Positions 1-7,955 of a DNA stretch of 64,000 bases are shown piece by piece. The DNA is taken from positions 1-64,000 of the forward strand of contig JAFSQF010000023.1 of assembly GCA_017446745.1 (NCBI GenBank). The letters are read 5' to 3'. The translations under genes were made by a program, and so were the position numbers. Under the pieces are notes generated by a model. The model had not been told where the DNA came from, searched no databases, and saw nothing but the letters and a program-made list of their open reading frames with translations. The stretch comes from Bacteroidales bacterium. GTDB lineage: Bacteria > Bacteroidota > Bacteroidia > Bacteroidales > P3. Each line of letters opens with the position of its first letter. Position 1 is the first letter of the stretch.

Positions 1-13
1 ATTACTTAAAAAA

Positions 14-295
14 AAGTTGATACAATCTGGTAGGCGCAAAAAAGGAAAAACGATTATTTTTGGGGGTCTACGAATTAGCACGAATTAGCACGAATTACAT
101 GATTTTCAAGATATGCGACACCGAATATAAAACTATATTTTCGCAGGCGAAATAAATTAACACGAATTATAGTTCCTTTTCAAGGTGCCGTTTTCTCGCC
201 TCAGCATACAAGCAAGCTTGTCTGCATTCGGCTTAACGAAAACGTTGCATTTTTTACATCACTATCGTTACACATTATTTTTTTACCGTCATTAT
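14..295 (+). repeat. Dispersed element A, copy 1 (MITE-like), interrupted by element B
   Basis: AT-rich element that starts with GTTGATACAATCTGGTAGGC, has short direct repeats of the type CGAATTAGCA, a central block around ATTTTCAAGATATG, and ends near CACTATCGTTACAC. Full or partial copies occur at 27760-27965, 60265-60480 (inverted) and 22462-22680. Its ends are imperfectly inverted (AAAAAATAAGTTGAT against AAAAAAATAAGGTGT). It has no coding capacity. The stretch 1-870 holds no gene, only this element, a palindrome array and element C. Confidence 0.75.
175..243 (+). repeat. Element B, nested inside element A
   Basis: Copies of element A at 27.8 kb and 60.3 kb read TATAGT(T)GCATTT where this copy has 69 extra bases bounded by GTT on both sides (172-174 and 244-246). 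The extra piece starts CCTTTTCAAGG and ends CTTAACGAAAAC. It matches, inverted, the sequence at 17232-17313, with a different central hairpin. A short mobile element with a 3-base target duplication is the simplest reading. Confidence 0.65.
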
Positions 296-475
296 AAGGA
301 TTTTTAATCCGTTATTTTGCGGATTAAAAATCCTTATAATATTTTGCGTCGGATTGCAAATCCGACGCAACCGAATTTTGCGGATTAAAAATCCTTATAA
401 TATTTTGCGTCGGATTGCAAATCCGACGCAACCGAAATCCGACGCAACCGAAAATCCGACGCAACCGAAAAGGAC
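296..475. repeat. Tandem palindrome array (GGATTAAAAATCC / GTCGGATTgcaAATCCGAC)
   Basis: Two kinds of palindrome alternate: GGATTTTTAATCC-type units and TTGCGTCGGATT-gca-AATCCGACGCAA units, followed by repeats of AATCCGACGCAACCG. The same array occurs at 27965-28135, also directly after a copy of element A. A reading frame on the minus strand through this array is only repeat DNA. Confidence 0.8.
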
Positions 476-484
476 ACATAAAAA

Positions 485-517
485 AAACAGGCAGCCGTTT
501 CAAGAGGATGCCTGTTT
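485..517 (-). terminator. Possible rho-independent terminator, minus strand
   Basis: A 9-base-pair stem, AAACAGGCA (485-493) with TGCCTGTTT (509-517), is followed on the minus strand by a run of eight T. It could end transcripts from mtnN, whose stop is about 350 bases upstream, or it may be part of a repeat. Confidence 0.4.
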
Positions 518-728
518 CCATTATTAATCCATAAAACTAAATAACAACCAGTAGATTACCTTTATAATGGCAAAGATTTTCCTTGTTGTTTCCGATTGCA
601 AAAATACTGTCGTTTCAGCAACTGCATCTTAACCATTTTTAGCCATTTTTTCTCTTTCCAATCACCAATTATGGCTACAGGCCAGTCATTATCATTAGGA
701 TTAACTATTAATTATCAATACATTGTTA

Positions 729-862
729 AGTAAACGGTCAAAATTAGCGCTCATATTCTTTTAACAGCAATTAAACAGCAATTATCCAGAAATTATTTAT
801 AGAACGTGAATGACCATGAATGCACGTGAATTATCGTAAATGTCAAATAAATTTGACTAATT
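729..862 (+). repeat. Element C, copy 1 (MITE-like with inverted ends)
   Basis: The element opens AAGTAAACGGTCAAAATT and closes AAATTTGACTAATTACTTAA, so its ends are imperfect inverted repeats of the type AAGTAACCGGTCAATTT. Inside are AACAGCAATTA direct repeats and ATTTATAGAACGTGAATG. Other copies lie at 22315-22460 and 63000-63148, with partial ones at 17451-17517 and 24493-24570. Confidence 0.7.
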
Positions 863-870
863 ACTTAAAA

Positions 871-1539
871 TCACAAAGCACATATTATTTTTTTGATTAT
901 TCCGAACGATTGTGCCGACATGTGTGCAAGCGATTGCTCCCACTGAAGGGCATGGTCAGAAGTGCGGCCGGGCGTGTCGCTCACGATGCGGATGCTTGCA
1001 AAAGGGAGGTCATTAAGGAGGCACACATGAGCAATGGCTGCCGACTCCATATCGCAGGCCATGACGTCGGGATACTTCTCTTCTATGGCTCTAATGCCAT
1101 CAGGGTCGGTAATAAACTGGTCGCCCGTGCATATCAGGCCACGATGGAATTTGCATCCGTCGTCGCTATGCAGCCCCATAACGGTGTCGACGATTGCTTT
1201 GCTTGAGCAGAAGCGCTGTGGCAGCCCCTGCACTTGGCCCGGCAAGTTCCCCATACCGCACCACACATCATGGTATGCCGTCTCCGACGCCACCACCACA
1301 TCCCACACATCCACAGCATTCGCCACCCCTCCTGCCAACCCAGTGCTGATTATGCAGTCGGGCTTGTGGTCGCGTATCAACGTGAGGGTGCCCACAGCGG
1401 CATTTACTTTGCCTATACCGCACTGAAGCAGCACCACATCATTATTGCTTCCAGGGAATCTTCCTTCCTCTACCCCACCAAGGGCAGCGCGCAACGAAGC
1501 ATACTCGCTATCCATTGCAACTATAAGACCTATTTTCAT
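871..1539 (-). CDS. mtnN: 5'-methylthioadenosine/S-adenosylhomocysteine nucleosidase
   Basis: A 222-residue protein, slightly short for the PNP/UDP phosphorylase-like MTA/SAH nucleosidase family. It hydrolyses methylthioadenosine and S-adenosylhomocysteine to adenine plus the thioribose or ribosyl-homocysteine, in the cytoplasm. Family features seen are the start MKIGLIVAMDSE with the early acidic residue, the GIGKVNAA motif, STGLAGG, the DMESAAIAHVC block with the catalytic-site glutamate, and the late SDTPG segment with the catalytic aspartate. The ATG at 1539 opens directly on the conserved N-terminus. It stands alone between repeat DNA and the divergently transcribed kinase. Confidence 0.9.
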   Translation of the reverse strand: MKIGLIVAMDSEYASLRAALGGVEEGRFPGSNNDVVLLQCGIGKVNAAVGTLTLIRDHKPDCIISTGLAGGVANAVDVWDVVVASETAYHDVWCGMGNLPGQVQGLPQRFCSSKAIVDTVMGLHSDDGCKFHRGLICTGDQFITDPDGIRAIEEKYPDVMACDMESAAIAHVCLLNDLPFASIRIVSDTPGRTSDHALQWEQSLAHMSAQSFGIIKKIICAL

Positions 1540-1725
1540 ATATTTGAGTGATTAGTGATGAGTGAATAGATATAAACGCATTGTTTGCTTGTTTATTGTA
1601 TATTACTGTTACTTTAATGTGTGCTTTTATAAGCATACATTATGACACAATAATTTTACGACATTGGTGTTAATTGGTTAGCACAGCATATAGACAACAC
1701 ATAAAACAACACAAATTCTTACGCC

Positions 1726-3255
1726 ATGAAAAAATTCGTCTGGGTGATCCTTGTCTCCCTTTTCACCATAGCCACCAGCGTCCTCGTCGTGGTGCAGTAT
1801 GTCCAGATGAGACGTACCGTCACTGTCAGCGACAACCTCTTCAACATCAGCGTCAACAATGCCATGGACGATGTTATAGAGCAGCTCAACCGGCTGAAGG
1901 TGGAGGACTATATAGGACAGAACGACCGTTACAAGCTACTGAAATTCAAACGCATCGAAGAACTAAATTCAAGGATGCAGGATGTCGTCAAAGAGAACTA
2001 CGCCCTTTTCTACGACACCAATATCGTACAGCTGAGCGTTACGATGATCGACAGCATCCTCCTCCTCCCCGGGGTCCACGTCAGTGCCACCGACAGCAGT
2101 GCCATAGCGCGCTACAACACCCTACTCGCCACACGCGACCGCTTGGCCAGTGCCCCCGACTTCTACGACCAGTTCGTTAACGACATCTCAGAATACGTGG
2201 TAGACAACATCATCACCTCCAGCTCGTTCAACTACCACATGCTTGATTCGCTCATCACCGAGAAACTGGTAATCAACGGCGTCGACATCGCCCCCCATAT
2301 CGGCATCTACGACTACACCCGCGACCAGTTCATCTACTGCAATGCCGACAACCAGAAACAGAAATTACGCGAGACACCCTACAAATACCGCTTCCACCCC
2401 GACGGCATGATGTCGCCCAACGAATATTTCATCATGCTCCACTTCCCACTCTCCTCGCTCCTCCTCAAAGAAAACTCCGCCCTATACTTCATCTTCAGTT
2501 TCCTGCTCATCGGGTTGATCATTATCCTTTTCCTCCTGTCCGTCAGGACCATACTGAAACAAGACAAGCTTGACGTGATGAAAAACGACTTCATCAGCAA
2601 CATGACGCATGAAATAAAAACGCCCATCGCCACCATAGGGCTCGCGTGCGAGATGCTCTCCGACCCCACAATCTATGCCGACCCTGCCAACAACACTACA
2701 TACATACGCATCATAAGCGACGAAAACAAGCGCATGAGAAACCTCGTGGAAACCATACTACAAAGCTCCAAGATGTCGAGCGACAACTACACTCTTGAAC
2801 GTAAGGAAATCGATGTCAACAATATCATTCAAAGCGTCGTCAACAGCTTCCATCTTCAGGTGCAGCGCCGTGGAGGCACGATACAATGCTCTCTTCAGGC
2901 CTCGCCGTCCACCATTATTGCCAACGAGCTCCATATCACCAACCTTGTTTACAACCTCATCGACAACGCCATCAAATACTCGCCCGACGTGCCTGAGGTC
3001 ACGATAGCCACAAAGCGTGCCAACGACATGCTCGAGCTCACCGTAGCGGACAAGGGCAAAGGCATTGACAAGGAAGCCCAGAAACACATCTTCGAGAAAT
3101 TCTATCGTGTCTCGACCGGCGACGTCCACAACGTCAAAGGTTTTGGCATCGGCCTCAGCTATGTTCAGCAAGTCGTAAGGCTTCATGGCGGCACCATAAA
3201 AGTCGACAGCACGCCCGGCAAAGGCTCCACCTTCACCGTGTGCCTGCCATGCTAA
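1726..3255 (+). CDS. Membrane sensor histidine kinase (orphan, RprX-like)
   Basis: A 509-residue two-component sensor. A first membrane helix lies at residues 3-25, then an extracytoplasmic domain of about 225 residues with no recognised fold, then a second helix near 254-276 and a cytoplasmic kinase core. Seen in the core: H box with phospho-acceptor His295 (MTHEIKTP), N box (NLVYNLIDNAIKYS, from about 406), G1 (DKGKGID, 442-448), F box (FEKFYR) and G2 (GFGIGLS, from 472). There is no HAMP domain. The architecture and length resemble Bacteroides RprX, but no response regulator gene is adjacent; panB follows convergently after 63 bases. The ATG at 1726 opens on the signal anchor. Confidence 0.88.
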   Translation: MKKFVWVILVSLFTIATSVLVVVQYVQMRRTVTVSDNLFNISVNNAMDDVIEQLNRLKVEDYIGQNDRYKLLKFKRIEELNSRMQDVVKENYALFYDTNIVQLSVTMIDSILLLPGVHVSATDSSAIARYNTLLATRDRLASAPDFYDQFVNDISEYVVDNIITSSSFNYHMLDSLITEKLVINGVDIAPHIGIYDYTRDQFIYCNADNQKQKLRETPYKYRFHPDGMMSPNEYFIMLHFPLSSLLLKENSALYFIFSFLLIGLIIILFLLSVRTILKQDKLDVMKNDFISNMTHEIKTPIATIGLACEMLSDPTIYADPANNTTYIRIISDENKRMRNLVETILQSSKMSSDNYTLERKEIDVNNIIQSVVNSFHLQVQRRGGTIQCSLQASPSTIIANELHITNLVYNLIDNAIKYSPDVPEVTIATKRANDMLELTVADKGKGIDKEAQKHIFEKFYRVSTGDVHNVKGFGIGLSYVQQVVRLHGGTIKVDSTPGKGSTFTVCLPC

Positions 3256-3318
3256 GGAAAAACACGATTTTGCGAACTGCCCTACTAAGGTACGGGGCTC
3301 AGAATGAGGAGGTATCGT

Positions 3319-4137
3319 TCAATACTGTTCCTTGTCGTTAGGGAAGCTCATGGTTTTCACATCGCTGATATACTGTTGAATGGCATGAGAAATATCCTCA
3401 CCGATATGACCGTAGAGGCGCAGATAGCGAGGTTTGAACTGCTGCGTGATGCCCAGCATATCCTGAAGCACCAGTACCTGACCGTCGACACCGCTTCCGG
3501 CGCCGATACCTATCACCGGAATCTTAAGATCCTGCGAAATGCGGCTTGCCAGCGAGGCCGGCACTTTCTCGACCACCAGAGAGAAACATCCGGCTTCCTC
3601 CAGCACATGGGCATCGTGCATCACCCGGTTCGCCTCCTCCTCTTCAGTGGCGCGAACTGCATAGGTGCCAAACTTATTGATGCTCTGCGGTGTGAGACCA
3701 AGATGACCCATCACGGGTATTCCTGCGCTTAGTATGCGCTGGATGGATTCCAGGACCTCCTCGCCACCTTCAAGCTTCACGGCGTCTGCCCCGGTCTCTT
3801 TCATGATGCGTATCGCCGAGGCGAGGGCCTGCTTGGAGTTGCCCTGATAGGTGCCAAAAGGCATGTCGACCACCACAAGGGCACGGCTGATGGCCCTGAC
3901 CACCGACGAAGCGTAGACAATCATCTCGTCAAGGGTGATGGGCAAAGTAGTCTTATAACCCTCCATAACGTTGGCGGCGCTGTCGCCCACCAACACCACG
4001 TCGATCTTAGTACGCTCCAGCAGCTGCGCCATGGAGAAATCGTAAGCTGTCAGCATGGCAATCTTCTCGCCATGAAGTTTCATATTTTGTAGAACACGCG
4101 TGGTGACCTTAGTCACGTCGGTCTGTAAATAAGCCAT
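3319..4137 (-). CDS. panB: 3-methyl-2-oxobutanoate hydroxymethyltransferase
   Basis: A 272-residue protein, normal for PanB. It adds a hydroxymethyl group from methylene-tetrahydrofolate to 2-oxoisovalerate, the first committed step of pantothenate and CoA synthesis. Seen: [15 protein letters not shown] near the N-terminus, [14 protein letters not shown] with the metal-binding Asp, [28 protein letters not shown], and [24 protein letters not shown] near the C-terminus. It is last in a minus-strand run and follows the secreted-protein gene by 63 bases. No other pantothenate gene is in the window. Confidence 0.95.
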   Translation of the reverse strand: MAYLQTDVTKVTTRVLQNMKLHGEKIAMLTAYDFSMAQLLERTKIDVVLVGDSAANVMEGYKTTLPITLDEMIVYASSVVRAISRALVVVDMPFGTYQGNSKQALASAIRIMKETGADAVKLEGGEEVLESIQRILSAGIPVMGHLGLTPQSINKFGTYAVRATEEEEANRVMHDAHVLEEAGCFSLVVEKVPASLASRISQDLKIPVIGIGAGSGVDGQVLVLQDMLGITQQFKPRYLRLYGHIGEDISHAIQQYISDVKTMSFPNDKEQY

Positions 4138-4200
4138 TTTATTATTGTTTGATTATTAGTCTTTTCTTACTGCTATTGGATGTTTCAGAGCATTACGGAA

Positions 4201-5451
4201 TCACTCGATTTCCTCATCGTCGCTGTAGCGGCTGTCGCTTTCCTGCTCTTCAATCTCGTCGACCTCATCCTCAATCACACGCATCAGGGCGCGAAGCTCT
4301 TTCTTCATCTCATAGTTGCCATGCTTGTCGAGGCGATAAGCCTTCCAAATCTTGCCATCCGCTTTGAACGAGCCACTTTCCATGTCAGTCTTGCACTCAT
4401 AGAAATAGTCGCTCAACTCGTTCGGTTGTATTCTTTTGCCCAAGAAAATAGTATCCAACTGACAGGCATTGATGGCCGCCTGGACGCTGAGAGAAACTTT
4501 CGAAGGCATCTTCTTAGTCGTCAGAGCCTTGTACTCCACACCCTTAGGCGAGTATTTCTTTCCAAAAATACGTATCTTGTTGTCCAGCTGCTCCTGCGTC
4601 ACCGGGAAGCGAATATAGATAGAGTCGGGCAACACCTGGCTGCATTCACCCCATGTGCGGCTCACGTTGCTGTGGAGCACCACATAGCCCACCTGGACAA
4701 TAATCTGTTTGCGATGAGGTACAAGAAAATACTCTTCCACAATAGGCTTATATTCCAGATGTTCTTCAATCGAGAACTGCAAATCGGAGGGGCAAGAGTC
4801 CTTCGTGTCGGTCACCGAGTAGAGTGCTCCACGTTTCATGAACACCGAGGCGTAATAGCCACGTATGGTGCTATCCATGGAAGGCACCATGCAACCTCGT
4901 GCCGCGCCGAGGCATTCGTCGGGGTCGTGCCGAAACGTGATGAGTACGCAGTTGTTGAGGCTAATTGTTTTGTTGAGGAGCTTACGGCTTTCGGGCAAAT
5001 CGGCCACATTGTAAGCCTGACGGTCGACTGGCACCTCGAAGCGGACGGTTTCCACCGTGTCGCCATGGCAGCTGCAATGTATAGGATTTACGGCGTAACG
5101 TATTGGGAAGGGAGCATAGCAACGACTGGCGAAATAGTTGTAGATGGCGTCGACACGCTCACGCGACACACTCTCGCTATTGCTATACCCCTCGATGCTA
5201 ATGGCATAGAGACGTGGATTGTCACGGTTGAACGCAACGCGATACACAGAATCCAACCAGTCGAGGTCGGCGACGCTGTAGGAGGTGGACTGTCCGCTAT
5301 AGTTTATCAACAGGCAGAACAGCTCAGGGTTCTCCATGGCTTTCTGCATGTTCTTGATAGGTTTTGCGCTGGGGATGTATATACCGGTCTGCGACCAGGC
5401 GCCCACCGTCAGCGAAAGTAAAAAACAGAATACTATAACCTTGCGTATCAT
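4201..5451 (-). CDS. Secreted protein of unknown function
   Basis: A 416-residue protein that I do not recognise. The first 20 residues look like a signal peptide ending near GAWSQ, so it is probably periplasmic or outer-membrane associated. The mature part holds a region around residues 60-110 (YAISIEGYSNSES...RVDAIYNYF) that resembles an OmpA-like peptidoglycan-binding fold in outline, several cysteines and an acidic tail (EVDEIEEQESD...). The tail is low-complexity. It starts 27 bases after the moxR stop, so the two are probably co-transcribed. Some relation to envelope stress or folding is only a guess from the neighbouring foldases. Confidence 0.6.
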   Translation of the reverse strand: MIRKVIVFCFLLSLTVGAWSQTGIYIPSAKPIKNMQKAMENPELFCLLINYSGQSTSYSVADLDWLDSVYRVAFNRDNPRLYAISIEGYSNSESVSRERVDAIYNYFASRCYAPFPIRYAVNPIHCSCHGDTVETVRFEVPVDRQAYNVADLPESRKLLNKTISLNNCVLITFRHDPDECLGAARGCMVPSMDSTIRGYYASVFMKRGALYSVTDTKDSCPSDLQFSIEEHLEYKPIVEEYFLVPHRKQIIVQVGYVVLHSNVSRTWGECSQVLPDSIYIRFPVTQEQLDNKIRIFGKKYSPKGVEYKALTTKKMPSKVSLSVQAAINACQLDTIFLGKRIQPNELSDYFYECKTDMESGSFKADGKIWKAYRLDKHGNYEMKKELRALMRVIEDEVDEIEEQESDSRYSDDEEIE

Positions 5452-5478
5452 GTGCGTTATTGTATTATTGTGTTAATC

Positions 5479-6435
5479 TCACATCTCAACCAACTGCTTA
5501 ATCACCTCGTCGGTGGATATGCCTTCAGCCTCGGCATAATAGTTGCGCACCACACGGTGACGCAGCACCTCGGTGGCCACGGCATTCACGTCTTCCATAT
5601 CCGGCGAATACTTGCCGGCGAAGGCAGCATTGGTCTTGGCTCCCATAATAAGGTATTGCGAGGCACGAGGCCCGGCGCCCCACGACAGATATTTATGCGC
5701 CAAGGCATTGCCCTCGACATCCGGGCGCGTCGCCGTGGTCAGCCTCACGGCATGCGATATCACATTGTCGGGCACCGGCATGCGCCTGATTACCTGTTGC
5801 ATACTCAGAATCTGCTCGGCAGTGAGCACCACCCGGACATCCCTTGTGGCGTCGACAGTTGTCTGCTTCACAATTTCCATCTCCTCCTCAAAGGTGGGGT
5901 ACTCCATCTTAATGTTGAGCATGAAACGGTCCAGCTGAGCTTCAGGCAACGGATATGTACCTTCCTGCTCAATGGGGTTTTGAGTGGCCAAGACAAAAAA
6001 GGGAGCCTCAAGAGGATAGCTGTGCCCGCTAACCGTCACCGATTTCTCCTGCATGGCTTCCAACAGAGCCGCCTGGGTCTTGGGAGGAGTACGGTTGATC
6101 TCGTCGGCGAGGATGATATTGGCGAAAACAGGGCCCTTGACGAACTTGAAATTACGGTTCTCGTCGAGAATTTCAGTGCCTGTAATATCGCTCGGCATAA
6201 GGTCTGGCGTGAACTGTATACGGCTAAATTTCAGACCCAAAGCACGCGAAAGAGTGTTCACCATCAGAGTTTTTGCCAATCCTGGGACACCCACCAGCAG
6301 GCAATGCCCGCCGGTGAACACGGCAAGGAGTAGGCTTTTCACGGCAGCATCCTGCCCGATGATGACTTTCCCAATTTCGCCACGAAGGGTGTTGTATTTT
6401 TCTACTAATGAATCTAAAAGCTCTTTGTCTGACAT
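5479..6435 (-). CDS. MoxR-family AAA+ ATPase
   Basis: A 318-residue ATPase of the AAA_3 (MoxR) class, a chaperone-like group that often helps assemble or activate envelope or metalloprotein complexes. Seen: Walker A GVPGLAKT at 49-56, Walker B ending ILADEINRTPP, sensor 1 (VLATQNPIEQEGTYPLPEAQLDRF) and the C-terminal lid. In many Bacteroidota moxR is followed by DUF58 and vWA (BatA-like) genes; here the next genes are an unknown secreted protein and panB, so the usual partners are missing locally. A secreted vWA protein at 49499-50893 is far away and of a different kind. Confidence 0.9.
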   Translation of the reverse strand: MSDKELLDSLVEKYNTLRGEIGKVIIGQDAAVKSLLLAVFTGGHCLLVGVPGLAKTLMVNTLSRALGLKFSRIQFTPDLMPSDITGTEILDENRNFKFVKGPVFANIILADEINRTPPKTQAALLEAMQEKSVTVSGHSYPLEAPFFVLATQNPIEQEGTYPLPEAQLDRFMLNIKMEYPTFEEEMEIVKQTTVDATRDVRVVLTAEQILSMQQVIRRMPVPDNVISHAVRLTTATRPDVEGNALAHKYLSWGAGPRASQYLIMGAKTNAAFAGKYSPDMEDVNAVATEVLRHRVVRNYYAEAEGISTDEVIKQLVEM

Positions 6436-6534
6436 TTATGTTTGTGTATTATTGATTTGAGAATAGAAGATGGGTTGTTGAGGATGCTTTTGCACACGGA
6501 GGCACGTTCAGAGCGGCAGGATGATGCAGAACGC

Positions 6535-7878
6535 TTAGTTCCACTTCAGCTTGAAATTGCAATCCTTAAACTCGTCGTCTATTTTTATATATGTATTCTT
6601 TATAATTTTCTGAGCCCAGTCGAGAATTTTATCCTGCTTTGCCTGCTCGAGGGTGGCATTGTAGATACGGTCGTAGTCATCGCTGAGGTTGGCCTTGTGC
6701 TCTGGATTACGGCGCAGCACAGTTACGATGCGGTAGGCGTCCTTGCTATCGTCGGTCTTCATGGCAGTGGCGTTGCTCACCTCGCCGGCATTCATCGAAG
6801 AGAATGCGATGCCCGGATAGAGCTGTTTCAACTCGGAGGCGGTGAACAGGTAGTTGCCGCTTTGCGGATGGGTCACCCTACCGCCTTCTATCTTGTTGGC
6901 ATTGTCGGACCATTTGTTAGCGGCATCGGCGAAGGAGATATGTCCGAGGCGTATTTCCTGAGCTATACTGTCGAGGAAGATACGGCTGCGGAGCAGGTCC
7001 TCGGAAGAGACCTTGGGGCGCATGAAAATATGACGGCAATTAATCATGTTGCCACGTCGTTCGATGAGCTGAATGATATGGAAGCCCAGCGAGCTTTCTA
7101 TCACCGGCGACACCTCGCCGGGCTTGAGGGCGAAGGCGGCGGCTTCAAATTCAGCCACCATACGGCCACGGGTGAAGAAGCCCAGTTCACCGCCCTTAGC
7201 GGCCGAGCCGGGGTCCTCGGAATATAGGGTGGCCAGCATGGAGAACTTGTCGCCATTCAGCACACGTTCACGCAACTTGTTGAGTTCTAAGCGTACACGG
7301 TCGCGTTCAGCCTCGTTGATATCAGGCTTACGAGTAATCTCAGCGATTTCAAAAGTTTCCTCGATAGTGGGGATGCTGTCCTTGGGAATACGGTCGTAAA
7401 AGTCACGGACTTCCTTAGGAGTGATTTTCACATTGCTCGTAAGCCCATATTGCACACGTTCGCTGAGCATACGGTCGTGAAGCATCTTCTTCAGCAAGTC
7501 CTTGAGTTCGTCGTAGGTATAACCAGTAGCCTGCCGCATAGCCTCTCTGCTGCCGTACTGCATCTCGTACTGGTCCATATAGTATTGCACGTTGGTCTCC
7601 ACTTCCTCGTCGGTCACTTCAGTGCTGTCCACCTCTCCTTTATGTATTAACAGTTTGGAGATGAGCAGACCCTCAAGAATATTGCAGCGGTTCTCGAAGG
7701 CATTCTCATAGCCCTGACGGACGCGCATATTGACATAGCCATTCTCGACATCCGAGAGTTTTACAATATTATTACCCACCACAGCGATAACTTTATCTAT
7801 CACGTGGTTGTTGTCGGTCTGTGCGTTGAGAGCCATCGCAAGACAGGCGGCGAATATGAAAGCAATTGTTTTTCTCAC
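6535..7878 (-). CDS. SurA-like periplasmic peptidylprolyl isomerase
   Basis: A 447-residue protein with an N-terminal signal peptide (about 1-19, ending at ALNAQ), a SurA N-terminal helical region with the typical [10 protein letters not shown] start, and a PpiC-type parvulin domain near 160-270 ([26 protein letters not shown]...[11 protein letters not shown]). A second, weaker parvulin-like domain follows to about 390. SurA-type foldases escort outer-membrane proteins across the periplasm. It lies 77 bases after another parvulin gene on the same strand, so the two probably serve outer-membrane biogenesis together. Confidence 0.88.
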   Translation of the reverse strand: MRKTIAFIFAACLAMALNAQTDNNHVIDKVIAVVGNNIVKLSDVENGYVNMRVRQGYENAFENRCNILEGLLISKLLIHKGEVDSTEVTDEEVETNVQYYMDQYEMQYGSREAMRQATGYTYDELKDLLKKMLHDRMLSERVQYGLTSNVKITPKEVRDFYDRIPKDSIPTIEETFEIAEITRKPDINEAERDRVRLELNKLRERVLNGDKFSMLATLYSEDPGSAAKGGELGFFTRGRMVAEFEAAAFALKPGEVSPVIESSLGFHIIQLIERRGNMINCRHIFMRPKVSSEDLLRSRIFLDSIAQEIRLGHISFADAANKWSDNANKIEGGRVTHPQSGNYLFTASELKQLYPGIAFSSMNAGEVSNATAMKTDDSKDAYRIVTVLRRNPEHKANLSDDYDRIYNATLEQAKQDKILDWAQKIIKNTYIKIDDEFKDCNFKLKWN

Positions 7879-7955
7879 AGTATTGAAAATAGTTAAGTAA
7901 CTATGTAGTATTGTTTAATTGTCAAGAGCCCCGTGAACAGCGACCCGAGGCATGA

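Noticed and set aside
296..475. CRISPR-like direct repeats
   Set aside because: Repeats and spacers are all palindromic repeat units and the array is copied at 27965-28135.
324..521. Minus-strand frame of 65 codons
   Set aside because: It lies wholly in the palindrome array; the peptide is repeat-coded (RLRRI..., NPQNSV...).
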